A stretch of DNA of 64,000 bases from Tetrastigma voinierianum (GCA_016808115.1 JAEQBH010006860.1:62001-126000), one strand, 5' to 3'; shown: positions 21,136-33,268, counted from the stretch's first letter. A program made the numbers and translations. Notes: generated by a model from the sequence alone, not told the origin.

Positions 21136-22947
21136 TGCCCCAAAACCCGGGGGTCCGTTTACAACCCGTCAACCCGCGGAATACTCGTGGATGTCGGGTA
21201 ACCCGACACCACTCATGAAAATCGGGCAGAGTCTCCTTTGTCGCAGGAGCTCTCGAGTGCAAAACCCTATCCCAACAATTTACAATGACCACACAGGGTC
21301 CACATGTGAGTAAAATAATGGCCACTTGGGCCCCTGCATTAATACCCACAAAATACATCAACTATATAACCTAGCTCAAGAGTTATTACATTACTCTTAA
21401 CCAAAACAAATATCAAAATTTACAATTTTAATACATGTTCCACAAAATATATACCAAAGCCTGACAGGCTTTCTTCACAAAATCGCCTCTAATTGGGGCG
21501 TGATCCTTCGGTACACTCCTGTACACGGAAATAGTAATCCCTCGGCGGGGGTAGGCAAAGCCCGGTAGTGATAATTTCCTCATGGGTTACTCCGCTGAAT
21601 TGCACATGTCATGGCAAACAATCACATTCAAAAATTTCATGAACCTACCGAATGTCTATATGCCCCGAAGCCATGCCGAGGTCTCGCAGGCTCCCTCACA
21701 TATGCTAAGCGAATGCGAGGTTAAATAATCGGTTTTTTCAAAACAAAGCTATTTGTTCTTGAAAACACACTCTAGTTCAGGTAAATATTGGACAACCCTC
21801 CCGAGCGAATCATTGGAGAGCCTCAGGGAAACAATTCATAGGCCCCTCGAGCGTGAATTGTTGGACAATCTCTAACCTGATTCTCCGAAAAATCTTCCGT
21901 CGAAATTCCTTTCTAAACATTTTTCATTTTGTTTTCTTTCATTTTTCGTGTCATGCCTCCTCCTAATATTCTAGAGATTACTTACTAGTGCATATGGAAT
22001 GCATTATGTTGATCCCAAAACATTCATGCTAATATATTCACATGCATACTATTAACATAATTAATTCAAACAAATGTGTTATTAAATTCACATCAATAAC
22101 ACAAGAATTAGCTCACATGGGCTAATTATCAAACATAAGCAATTCATTTTGAATCACTTACAACACACATTTTCACACCAAGAAAGTCATGTCACTATTC
22201 ACGTGAACAGTGAAACCCTCAGGTTGGCACTATTCACGGCTACAACAATAGGGATTTTCTCCACTCGGTTCAAAGCTTTTGAGATTGAAAACACAGCTAA
22301 TCCAAGCCTCAGAACATCCCGACCATTTGGCTCTTAAAGAATAACACAAGTAGGAAAGATCCTACCTCTTGGAGTTGTCGAAACTCTACCGTCAGTGCCA
22401 CGCGCAAGCTCTACGCCAGTAGATGCGACTTTACTTCTTGCTCAGAGTCGAACCAACGGTGAGAGCAGTAGCAAATCTATAGAGAAGGAGCTCCTTCTCT
22501 CTCTAAAATCACAAAAACCTCACCTCCTGCACCTCCTGCCTGTTTTTGTCTCAAAATGAAGAAGATGAACACTATTTAACTTTTATCTCATTCTCATTAA
22601 CATTTTCATTAATTCCACTTGTGTCCTTTTGTCTTGATTTTGACACTTGGCTTAATCTAAGCCATCCATTTCCATCGTCTCTACAATCTTGCAACATGTC
22701 ACAAGAGTACATGTGATGGGTGACTTTTTCACATCATGTCTCTCGAGCCAGTTTTGGGCACCCAGATGCGGTGCGAAGCGATGAAATTATATTTATGCCG
22801 GGTCGTGATTGGCGTGGTAGCTAGATTTCACGAGGCGATTCAATGGTGAAGTCGGGTTTAGGTCATCCGAGGGGTCTAAAAAATTCAGTTTGACCAAATT
22901 ACCGTTTTACCATTTTTCAGAAAATTAGATTTTTCTCGGGTCTTACA
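21136..22947 (-). repeat. Gypsy element 5' LTR (right copy)
   Basis: 1812 bases, best preserved of the three copies of this LTR in the window. On the plus strand it starts TGCCCCAAAACCCGGGGG and ends CTCGGGTCTTACA. No coding sequence. Confidence 0.9.
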
Positions 22948-23285
22948 CATTTATAGTACTAAACATTCATCATTTCATAGGACACAAATCCTAATAAATT
23001 TTCTTCTCCTTTTAAAAATTAATCTAATTGGTAATATATATGGAAAAAGCAAAGTTCTATAATTGTATTATAATTATATTTGCATGTTGAAGATAACAAA
23101 TTTACTTCACTTACTCTCTATTATTTTTTTTCAGACCTGGACTGAAATTATTTACTCTCTAATTTAGTTTTTATTGCTTACTCTATAAACAATTCACAAA
23201 CCATTAATCTTTCCAATTATTGCACCTTCTATTAAGAAGAACTAACCAAGGGTAAAAGATACGAGATGTTCTTCTACTTGAAGAG
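22948..23285. repeat. Right copy of the ~335-base direct repeat bordering the Gypsy element
   Basis: Starts immediately after the Gypsy LTR and matches 14443-14774. The sequence then continues into host DNA (AAGATATTACAATAAG) absent from the left side. Confidence 0.9.
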
Positions 23286-23758
23286 AAGATATTACAATAA
23301 GTGAAAATATAACATTGAAATTTTTTTTTAAACAAATAAATTTTTTTTTGCCAAATCAAGGTCAAGTTAAAATTATAAACAATAAGTGATAAAATATAAA
23401 TGGTAAAATGATAAAATGATTTAATAAAACAATTTTGATTTTATTTATATGTGATAAGTTTCATTAATTGAATAAACATTTTATCTAACATGATATAAGA
23501 AAAATCTTATCTCACAAACATCTAAATAATAAAACCTTATAATTTTAAATCTAAACTCTATAATATCAAATGTAGTATAATAATATAAAATTATCAAGTG
23601 CTTTTTTATTTATAAATATAATATTTTTATTTTTTTTTGTCTAGCATAATTCTATTTATATTGATGTTCATGTTTATTGTTTTATTGATTATCAAATGAT
23701 AAATTAATAAATATAAAAAATTGAAAAGTTTTGTGAAAAAAAAATGCAATGAGGATAT
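23286..23758. other. AT-rich intergenic DNA, nothing recognised
   Basis: Very AT-rich with no coding or RNA feature visible. Confidence 0.6.
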
Positions 23759-24841
23759 TGTTGGGTTTGAGATTGTCCATATCTTCGTCTCAAGGATTCT
23801 ACAAGAAGATAGCTACTTCAGATATCAAGCTTGATGAAGATTTGTTGAAATAAAGGTAAAGTCCATCATAAGGATGTGCCAGACATGGTAAGTTCGAACA
23901 ATGAGGAGAGCAGCCATGGAAATAGTTTGGACTAAGGTAATTCTGTACTGTGGGGATGTGCCAGACATGGGAAGTCCAGACTAGATGGAAAGCAACCGCG
24001 GGACGCACATGATTTTGCTAGCTTAAAGGTCATGGAACTTGGGGAGCAAGTAACTAATGAGCCTGAGATCTATTTGGCATGTGGATAGAGATCAAATCAC
24101 AAAAGATCCGAACGTCTAAGCTGTCAACTAGAATTAGAAACTTTTTAGGATTCTATTATGAAGAGGATACATGAGCATCAAGTTTCCTAATCCTGATGTG
24201 ATAGCTTAAAGAAAATAACATAAAATAGAAGGTAAGGTTGGAATCATATTAGAATAATGATCCAACTATATCAAGACTTTCAAGACTAATTAGCAAGACT
24301 ATAAATTCAAGAGTTTGGAAGTTATCAACACGGATTTTAGGAGCAGAGCTTGAGGAAAAACAAACGGAGTTCAGCCGTGTTGAAGGAGTACGGAGTGCAG
24401 ATACTTGGTTGTCGTATTGCACGTTAAAAGTCTTTCACCTTTAGGGAAAGATGATGTTCTTTATTTTCTTCATCCTACATTGATGTAATGGGGGTATGAT
24501 GTGCGATGCTAATGAGAAGGGAATGGAGGGAATTTATTCTGAATTCCACTATGAGTGATTAGGTTTTAAGAAGAGGTGTGGGTAGAGAGGGAGTCTCGTA
24601 CCACCACATAAGACTAATTGTAAACCTTGAATCAAATTAGTGGAAATTCTTATATCTAGGCATAGCCCCGTGGATATAGGTAGGCTGTCGAACCACGGAA
24701 AAGATTGTGTGTACTTATACTTTATTACAAGTTATCTCATTTGATCTGCACATACTAAGATTTATAGGAGAAGTTCAAACATACACTACTAATCTTCGAA
24801 CGAGATCACAATCCGAACATTAAGGACTATTACCTCGAACA
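23759..24841 (+). mobile_element. Solo LTR, Copia (SIRE/Tork-like) type
   Basis: Begins TGTTGGGTTTGAGATTG and ends near CCTCGAACA. The 3' part has GTAGGCTGTCGAACCACG and AAAAGATTGTGTGTACTT, the usual end region of large plant Copia LTRs. GGATGTGCCAGACATGG recurs twice inside (near 23874 and 23945). No primer site or coding region follows, so it is a solo LTR. I could not identify a target duplication. The 69-residue minus frame within it is not a gene. Confidence 0.65.
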
Positions 24842-24857
24842 TATAATATAAATAAAT

Positions 24858-25040
24858 AAAGTGCAAAAGACTGAGAAAAGGTCATCACATGGAAGAAAAA
24901 ATTGAAAAGCATCATTCAAGAAAAATGCAACGAGGATAAAATATAATAAAAAAATAAGTGCAAAAGACTTGGAAATGTGCATCACATGGAAGAAAAGGGT
25001 AAAAACAAAATTAAAAAGAATGGATAGACTTGACTTGTCA
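24858..25040. repeat. Two-copy tandem repeat, 98-base unit
   Basis: AAGTGCAAAAGACT opens each copy (24858, 24956), and both continue to CATCACATGGAAG. The region to 25380 otherwise holds no recognised feature. It would be the upstream region of the receptor kinase. Confidence 0.75.
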
Positions 25041-25380
25041 TATCAACGAGGACACTTTTTAAGATATATTTCTATGAGTCAACATCATGAATCTCGCGGA
25101 CACCAATAAAAGAGACGAGCAATATTAGATTGAAATGGAATTGCTAATACGATTTTATAAAGAGGCCTGGCTGGCAACCATAGGAATTCCTTCACATAAG
25201 AGAAGAGTGTTGTGTACATTATAAATTAGATCACAATCTTGTGGACCGATGTGAGCTTCCGGGAAGAGTCTCTGCTCTCACTTAGTCGACGACATTCCAA
25301 CAACAACTTTTATATTTACATTATAAAAGTGGGTTCTTATTTTATGCAATGATGAACAAAGTAGTTAGATACAATTAAAG

Positions 25381-27355
25381 ATGGTGTCGTTTATTTCTAC
25401 GGAAATGGTAGTAACCATCACCATTATGATGATGATGATATTTCCCCCCTATGCAATATTATCATCAACATCACCATCATCGTTAATATCAACTGATGAT
25501 GAGGGAAAGGCTCTCCTCAGCACCGGTTGGTGGAATAATTCTACTTCTCATCATTGCACTTGGGAGTATGTAATTTGCAATGAGGCCAATCGCGTCATTG
25601 AAATCACCATATTCGATTGAATGAAGAATTACGTTGGAAGCCTTAAATTGAACTTTCTTTGGGTTTCCCGACCCTCGTTTATCTCGTGCTTTATAACCAT
25701 GGACTCGACGGAAGCATCTCGCTGTGAAATAAGGTATACTCATGCGATTGCCGCTGCCATTTTAACAATCTTACGGGTGAGCTACCTCTTTCCTTGGCTA
25801 ACCTCACTCAGTTGGAGTACCTCACTCTTTCTTATAATTGACTACATGGTTAAATTCCTCTTGAATTTGGAAAAATGAAGAATCTAATCTATCTGTATTT
25901 GAGTTATAATAACCTGACTGGTGTCATCCCTTCTTTTATAGGACATTTAACCAAACTGGAATATCTTTACCTTGGTGGTAATCAAATTATTGGTTCTATC
26001 CCTTTTGAAATTGGGCATTTAGAGAATGTGGATACAATATCCCTGAATAATAATAACCTTACTGGTGTTTGCCCTTCTTCATTAGGCAGTCTTATCAATC
26101 TGACTTCTCTTAAACTTAGAGGTAACCATATCAATGGTTCCATCCCTCTAGATATAGGGAACTTGAAGAAACTGTCTCACCTAGACATTAGTAATAACTT
26201 GATTAGTGGAAAGATACCTCCCCAATTCAAAACTAGTAGAATACTTCAATCTCTCTTATAATAACCTCTATGGCGCCATTCCTCGTTCTCTTTCTAACTA
26301 CATGTGGACAACAATTGACTTATCGCACAATCAATTAGAGGGTCATATACCCTCCCAATTGCGATCTAGGCTGCATTCAGAGACATTTACTATGAGAATT
26401 TGTGTGTGGTAGATCAAAGTTTGCTACGTTGCAAGAGAAGCTACCATGAAATCATACTAATCATCATTATTTCTTTATGTGCAACCTTACTCCTTTCTAT
26501 TGTGATTATTGGGTTGCTCTTCCATAAACAAAGGATTAGAAAAAATCAATCACTTGAGACAAGAAAGGTGAAAAAGGGAGATCTATTTTCGGTATGGGAC
26601 TATGATGGTGCAATTTCTTATGGAGACACATCATCCAAGCAACTAAGGATTTTGACATCAAATACTGCATAGGAACTAGAGGCTATGGCATCGTTTACAG
26701 AGCACGACTACCTTCCGGCAACATCGTTTGCCTTGAAAAAACTTCATGGATGGGAAAGTGAGGATCCAACCTACTTGAAAAGCTTTGAAAATAAAGTCCA
26801 AATACTATCGATAATACAACACCGCAACATTGGCCAAACTTCATGGCTTACGCACATAAACGGTCCATGTTTCTTTACAAATATAGACGGGGGGCTTGTT
26901 TTGTATGTTAAGGGATGATGTTGAAGCTGTGGAATTGGATTGGATTAAGAGGGTGAATGTGGTTAAAGGCATTGCTAAAGCTTTATCCTACATGCATCAT
27001 GATTGCGACTTCCCCATCATTCATCGAGACATATCAAGTAATAACATTCTTTTGGATTCTAAGCTTGAAGTTTTTGTATCAGATTTCGGCATTGCAAGAT
27101 TGTTAGATCCTGATTCATCCAATCAAACCCTTCTTGCAGGGACTTGCGGCTATATTGCACCAGGTAAGTTAGACAGCAATCTTCACTAGTTTTTTTTTAT
27201 TAACTTCTAAATATTATATAAGTTTTATCTACTTATAAAACATAATACTCTTTTTTTTCCTATATTTTATAGAGCTTGCTTATACTATGGCGGTGACGGA
27301 AAAATGAGATGTGTTTAGCTTTGGGATGGTTGCGTTGGAGACGATGATGGGAATT
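25381..27355 (+). pseudogene. LRR receptor-like kinase (MIK2-like), truncated pseudogene
   Basis: A plasma-membrane LRR receptor kinase of the MDIS1-interacting receptor kinase 2 group. Starts at ATG 25381 with a hydrophobic signal-like segment, then the LRRNT cap (ALLSTGWWNNS, CTWEYVIC). LRRs occupy roughly 25690-26340 with repeated LxxLxLxxNxLxGxIP units. A membrane span (about 26447-26525) and juxtamembrane region follow. The glycine loop is readable in a shifted frame (GTRGYGIVYRARL, near 26669). Further on are a VALKKLHGWE-like lysine block, HRDISSNNILLD (27022), DFG (about 27081) and TCGYIAPG. A GTAAGT intron begins near 27164. The next exon (about 27273) has an in-frame stop where pseudogene 3036-3714 has Cys (EK-stop-DV). 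At 27356 a transposon replaces the rest of the C-lobe. At least four frameshifts or stops. It cannot encode a working receptor. Confidence 0.9.
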
Positions 27356-28625
27356 TGTCAAGCCCCTACCACCGCCTAGGCGAACAGTGGGGATGCGGCA
27401 TAGGACTGTGACTCTTTAACCTATTTTTCTGTCATTGGTGAGCCCAATTTATATATATATATATATATATATTCATAAATAAATAAAACTTATAACATAT
27501 ACATATAAAACAACCAAGTAGTGAATTGTTCATAATAATATGTACATATATCAGGAGTCTAGTTACTTGTTAACACTCTGATTTCACTAATATTACAAAA
27601 TTCTACATTTACATATACAAAAACAAATCCAAAACCTACTTAGGGTGGGCTTCTATTGCTGTGTTGACTCTGGCGGATGCGGAATGCCGTGAAAGTCCTC
27701 TTCAGTACCTACACGGATGAAACACTTGTGCTAAGTTTATAGCTTAGTGGGAAATATATAACATATATGACCACTTGCAGTGATTCTTAATTTCAGTATA
27801 CATAGACAATAGCTTATAAACATATACTTCTTTTACATATCATATGCATCTTTCGTATCATTTGTATATTTCATGCCTTTTTCATGTGTCATGTTTCATA
27901 TTATCTTATATCACTTTTTTTTGTTTTTATGCCTGTATATTCCAAAGACATGGATACGGGAGATGACTATATATACGGTATCATCCTTTGTCTGAATCGG
28001 TGACTATACCTTTATGACCCGAAGCGGGGGTCGTATATGCCGAAGGTATCATCCTTTGTACAAGGCGGTGACCTATGCTGTATTATGTGACGAAGCGGGT
28101 CCGTTGTAATGACCCAGCGAGTAGCTTTGTGAATGGGACGACTTATAACCTTAATTCTTCATAGGCAATGCCTACTTGTCCAACCACTTTGGAATATATG
28201 CAGGAAATCTGGCTTATTAGGTTTTTATCTGAATTAGACATATCATACTAGTCATTTACATATTTGTATTACTGTTCATGTGTTAATATTTCATATATCA
28301 ACCCTTCTTTTATTTATTTACTTCAAATACTTAACACATAAATATTTCCTACAAGCGATTACTTCACTTTACTTGAATTTTGGATCAGCCAGGGTCCAAA
28401 TTTGGGCTCTACTTATTTCAAGGAGATTTGTTCTCCTAGAAGTATACTTTACCCAAAAATTTGAATAACTCAATTTGGATTAGTGAAACTCAACTTATGG
28501 CCTAAATAACTGTACCAAAACACCAAAAAGTGTATCATAAATTATCCGGGTTTCACTTTGACGAATTTTCTGGGTCCAATGGGGTTCAAATTTGAATACA
28601 CTTATTTCAAGGAGATTTATGGCCA
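27356..28625. mobile_element. LTR-type transposon fragment
   Basis: Starts TGTCAAGCCCCTACCACCG exactly where the kinase exon stops. It is non-coding with LTR-like composition, including a short TA run at about 27453 and a GTGCTAAGTTTATAGCTTAGT block near 27730. A motif pair around ACTTATTTCAAGGAGATTT recurs about 190 bases apart (28408 and 28598). No second LTR, primer site or coding region was found. Family and exact right boundary are uncertain. It also removes the 5' end of the next gene. Confidence 0.5.
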
Positions 28626-29491
28626 AGACAAAAAGGTCAATTCCGTTACTATTAGCAGTAACAATGGTGGCAAGAGAGCTCGATTGCAGTTCCGTTCTCG
28701 GGTCACAATGTGTTCTTCTAATCCTTCTTCGATTCCATCGGTAGGGTACCCCGACCCAGTGGTGTGGATATGGACGAGAACAAAGCAATTGATAGCGGCA
28801 GCCGTCGAGAGGGGATGGAACACTTTCATTTTCCGCTTTATTTACATCGAGCTTCGCCAATGAATGGATCTGTTAGTGGGTTAAAAGGCTTGTTTTATAG
28901 TTAAATGGCTTTGCATGTTCGAGTGTTTGGTTTTATGCCTGCGTGGAGTAATGGCTAAAGGTTAGTCCCATTAGCAGTTGAATAGCGGTTTTGCTTTTGG
29001 TTGAATGGAATTAGGTTTTCCGGAAGTGAAGCATAGATTTTGTGCTCTAGATTTGAGTTCAATTTGATTTTCGTTGTAGAGTAACCCATGACATTTCGGT
29101 GGAAAAACATGCGAAATGGAAATATATACAGCCGATGCCCATTTGTAGACTTGACTTGTTAATATACGTATTTAGGTTTGCTTGTTCCCGGGACTACGGT
29201 GTTTCAAGTGTCGATTACGATGTTTCTTTGAGAATCAAAACGTGATCGCATTGATAGATCCACTCTTCATTGAAGGAAAAACTTTTGACAGGTGAAGGAA
29301 AATTAGCAACATTTTATGAGGTTTCTTCTCCGCGAAACTAATTTGCTCGACTGTAGATAAAGCGACGAACGATCTTATCATCGATTTAGTGAATTGGCAG
29401 GTATAATGGTTGTTGACTGCCCATTACTAATCAATCTTAATGAAATTCATGAGTCACATTTGGCACTCACTTTCATGCCCAAAAGACTATG

Positions 29492-29790
29492 GTGGCATTT
29501 GTTTTTTTTACTTAATGTTGAATATAACTTTTTTCAGCTGAATGCTAAATAGAATTTTATAGTATTAAGTTATTTGTTTTTTAACATTGGGTAGTGAGTG
29601 TTGCTATCTATCCTCCTTGTTGGGCAAGGGTGGTGTTTCTTGTTTTGGAAGATGATTTTTTTCTGAATAGAAAAAGCCAAGAATTTTTTTTAGAAATTTC
29701 AGTAATAAGTCATGAAAAAGTTAAAAAACAAACATGTTGAAAGCTAAAAGCTATTTAGCTTTTAGCAAAAAGCCAAAAAACAAACGCCAC
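29492..29790. mobile_element. MITE-like element, copy 1
   Basis: 299 bases with terminal inverted repeats GTGGCATTTGTTTTTT and AAAAAACAAACGCCAC, bounded by CTATG on both sides. Non-coding, AT-rich, inside an intron of the DHQS-like relic. Probably a non-autonomous DNA transposon. Confidence 0.85.
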
Positions 29791-29966
29791 CTATGACTCA
29801 AACTTGTAGTATTAGCTGTTTGTAAATGTGGATTAGTTTATGGACTCTTACTAAAGTATGTGAGTGATAATCAGTAGAGTGCCTTTTGCTCTCAAATAAT
29901 TGTTATTTGAATTATGGTGGCTTTCTTCACAAGAAGCCCAAGAATGCAATTAGAGGATGAATTTAG

Positions 29967-30265
29967 GTGGCGTTTGTTTTTTTTACTTAATGCTGAATAT
30001 AACCTATTTTAGCTTAATGCTAAATAATACACAGTAGGATTAAGTATTAAGTTGTTTGTTTTTTAACATTGGGTAATAAGTGCTACTAGCTCTCCTCCTT
30101 GTTGGACAAGAGGGGTGTTTCTTATTTTGGAAGATGATTTTTTTTATGAATTCAGAATTTTTTTTTAGAAATTTAAGCAATAAGTCATGAAAAATTTAAA
30201 AACAAACAAGTGAAAAAACAAATAGCACAAATAGCTTTCAGCAAAAGCCAAAAAACAGACAGCAC
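29967..30265. mobile_element. MITE-like element, copy 2
   Basis: Also 299 bases and in the same orientation as copy 1. It starts GTGGCGTTTGTTTTTT and ends with a decayed ACAGACAGCAC. TTTAG and CTTAG flank it. Sequence is clearly the same family as 29492-29790, with dispersed substitutions. Confidence 0.83.
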
Positions 30266-33053
30266 CTTAGTTTCTTTGTCTATGTGGGCTGGCGGAATTT
30301 GTCTCACGTGCCACCACCATCTTTTATCTGGACATCTTTTTCTTCTAATTATCCTCTAATATGGAGGCTTAAGAAGCCCAAGCCACTGAGTGATACCTTG
30401 TTTACCATATCTAACATTTATGTACATCTTCAACTCTCATTTGTATTTTAAATTTTTTAAGGAAACTCAATTAAAATAAGGGAGACTTAACCCTCATCTA
30501 TTTGGGGTCTGTTTCATGAATGTTTTCTGACCATTTCATGATTCGGGTTATGACTTTATATCCCCAATTTTGGTGCTTGCATCTGCTTAATGCAACCCCT
30601 CACCTTTCTTTGGGACAGAATATCCATATGAAAGATACAAACTGGATATAGTCTGGACAAGGTCATGTAGACTAGTGACTTAACCTGTGTTCTACTTTTG
30701 TCCATTACTGCCTCATCAACTGTTCTTGCCTAATGCCTTCTTTTTTCTTTCTCGTGTGGAATCATTACCAGCCTCTTAAACAAATATGTTGTTTTGTCTA
30801 TGAAAGTATATAACTATTTCTAGCTAGTATCCTTGTTATTTTTTAAGATCCTGATTCATAGTTATTCCCTGGTTGTCCATTTATTTCTTAGGTTATACCT
30901 GCAGAAAATATAGTTGCAGCATTCCAAGGCAGTCAAATAACAGTCTTTGCCATCTCAAAAACTCCTAATGAAGCTCAAGTTTTTCTTGAGGTATCTTTCA
31001 AGTATTTTAAAATGAGAACCACTTAAATGTTACAAGGGTGAAGCTTTAGTTAATTAATACAATTGAATGTATTGGTCCAAATGAATCCTGATATTTGTTT
31101 TATTTCCATGTTTGTTTTTGTAGGCCTTGGGTGGGATTTGGGGAATGTTTTTAAAGTTGAGGATTCAACGAAGCTGTACTTGAGCTAAGTGATCTCCCTT
31201 CTTCTATGATGGCCTTCTTGACTCTTGGATTATTGGTCCTTACTTTGTTTTGATATTTTCAGGATTATTTTGACCCGAGAGAGGAATGAAGATAACAATA
31301 ACATGCTGAGTTTAAGCCAAAGCCACTATAACTCAAGTTCATATCTCTGGAATGGGTGATCGAGTTTGCATGGATCTCTGTAGCCTCATGAGGCCTGGTG
31401 AAGGACTTCTGGTTTGCTTCTAGCTTCTCACCTACATGATTATATCACCATGGCTCTTTTATTTACTAAGAGATCCTGTACTTTCTCCATAGTTATCATT
31501 CTTATCTGCCATTATTCTTTCATAGGTTGGATCTTTTGCCAAAGGGTTATTTCTTGTTCACTCAGAATGTTTAGAGTCAAATTACATTGCTAGCATGCCT
31601 TTTCGGGTCAATGCGGTGAGTTTTGAACTTAGGGTTGCTAGAGCTAATATTTTGACCAATGTGATTATTTTAAGGACATAGTAAATGAGACATTTTTAGC
31701 TATGTATTTTCCAGGAAGTGCTCTCTTATGAAAGTTTGAATTATTGTCTTTTCATTTACCGGAATGATAACTCAATTGAGCCATTTCTGAAAGTTCTATC
31801 ACACCTCAACAAGGAGTGTTATACTTTTATAGAGCCATTTCTGAAAAACCTATGTTGTATTACTAAATAAGTACCTCTTGTAAATGTACGGGTCCAGTAC
31901 ATGCCCTATGTTGCTATTCCAGGAGGAAAAACTTGCTATCTTTCAGAGTTAAATACAGGTAAAGAGGTCATTGTCGTTGATCAAAATGGAAAGCAACAAA
32001 TAGCAATTGTCGGGAGTGTAAAGATAGAGACTAGACCACTAATCCTTGTGGAGGCCAAGGTTTGTGAATGGTACAGAAGAATCTTGTAAATTATATGCTT
32101 ATTGACTGGTATAGGAAAGAAGTTTGTGTAGAGTGCATACCAAAATATTTTAGCTACTTGATTTCTTGAATGAACAACCTCCCCTAAGCACAAGAAAATC
32201 ATAATGGAATAAACTTGATCAGTAAATCCCGAAAAGCAAAGAAAACCATATTTATTTTCTTAGGAAGCACATGATGGAGTCAGTGGATATGGTTGAAGAA
32301 GAAGGAAACAAAGAAAATTTCCCTGAGATATGAAAATTTTCTTCTTGAAAACATCAATAGAAATAGAAAAGGTGGTTTTTTTTTTCAACCCTTCATAACT
32401 GCATTTGGGGAAGTCCAGTTTTCCATATTTTCTTTCCTTCTTCAGTCTTCTCGGCCTCAAGAGGAGCTTTTAATGTGTGTGCTCATGTTTATCTGTTCAT
32501 TTTGTATGATCATTAAAAGTTTTTTATCTTGATATTAATAGAGTACATATTGATATTATTTATAGGAAGCAAAAATGGTACTCACATGAGTATCCCTTCT
32601 ATAATGCAGAAACAGTCGAATTGATCTGTCCCAACCAAGGTAATTCAAACTACCATAAACCATTGACTCAAAGTTTTGGGTTTTTTTTTCTGTTTAAAGC
32701 TAATTTTGAAGAAGTCAAAACTTTTTTATCCATTATTTACAGGAAGTGGATTTCCCAATAAAGCAATTCCTGTGACCTCAACAATTTGGAGATGAAGTGC
32801 TAAAGATACGAGATTGGAGCTCGGCCTGCAGGAATTGAGATTAAAGAGTTTATTGTTGAAAAATGAACAATCAAGACAAAAGTTTTGTCTGTAGACATAA
32901 TCCCTTATAAATGAAAATTAGATTCAGGGTTAAAGGCTTTAGTATCTGATTTTGGTACCCCTTCATGAGATTTCCCTCTGGCAATTAATGAATAAAAATG
33001 TATAGTTCTGCTTCTAAATTTGAGTCTGACATTTGAACCTTTGTTGTTGAGTT

Positions 33054-33268
33054 TGTTGCGATATTGGATTAATAGTCATAGATTCTCTATTGTAATTCTT
33101 TCCTATTACTATTATATTCTTTCCTAGTTTAGAGATATTTCTCTGTTAGGCAAATAACTTAATTATAGGAATAGCTTGATTGTAAGATCTCTAATATCTC
33201 TATAAATATGTACATGTAAAGATACAAATTTATTATGAATAAAAAATATTCTTCTCTGTTTTACAAGT
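33054..33268 (+). repeat. Copia-2 5' LTR
   Basis: 215 bases, starts TGTTGCGATATTGG and ends TTTTACAAGT. CTCTATAAATATG (about 33199) is a TATA-type promoter box. Confidence 0.95.

Larger units (their letters stand above)
14776..22947 (-). mobile_element. Gypsy LTR element, gag-only (non-autonomous)
   Basis: Two LTRs of about 1.8 kb (14776-16605 and 21136-22947) are direct repeats. On the minus strand they start TGTAAGACCCGAG and end TTTTGGGGCA. Next to the right LTR, minus-strand TGGTATCAGATC (21116-21127) is a tRNA-Met-type primer site. Next to the left LTR, ATGAGGGAGAA (minus strand, near 16605-16615) is the purine tract. So the element runs right to left. Its 4.5 kb interior encodes a decayed gag and zinc knuckle. 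I could find no protease, RT, RNase H or integrase. It also carries a 40-base tandem array, TA microsatellites and a GC-rich leader. It has no 5-base target duplication. Instead it is bordered by ~335-base host duplicates. Confidence 0.88.
28640..32866 (+). pseudogene. 3-dehydroquinate synthase homologue (DHQS-like), broken gene
   Basis: A multi-exon relic of the plant chloroplast protein annotated as 3-dehydroquinate synthase homologue (DHQS/AroB' family). Exon 1 (about 28640-28863) has a plastid-transit-like tail (RVTMCSSNPSS) and VWIWTRTKQLIAAAVERGWNTF. Later pieces: LIDPLFIEGKTF (29254), TNDLIIDLVNWQ (29370), VIPAENIVAAFQGS then KTPNEAQVFLE (30892-30991), and a damaged GMFLK/DYFD region (31130-31300). 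Then come MGDRVCMDLCSLMRPGEGLL (split frame, 31350-31410), VGSFAKGLFLVHSECLESNY (31528), VAIPGGKTCYLSEL with ETRPLILVEAK (31904-32060), and final exons ending IEIKEFIVEK-like before a stop at 32866. Splice-like junctions persist, but several exons carry stops or frameshifts and the true N-terminus is missing. Substrate and role in plants are not well established. Probably dead, unless some indels are assembly errors. Confidence 0.85.

Noticed and set aside
23799..24008. Minus-strand 69-residue frame
   Set aside because: Within a solo LTR; its repeated VWTSHVWHIP-like text comes from an internal LTR duplication.
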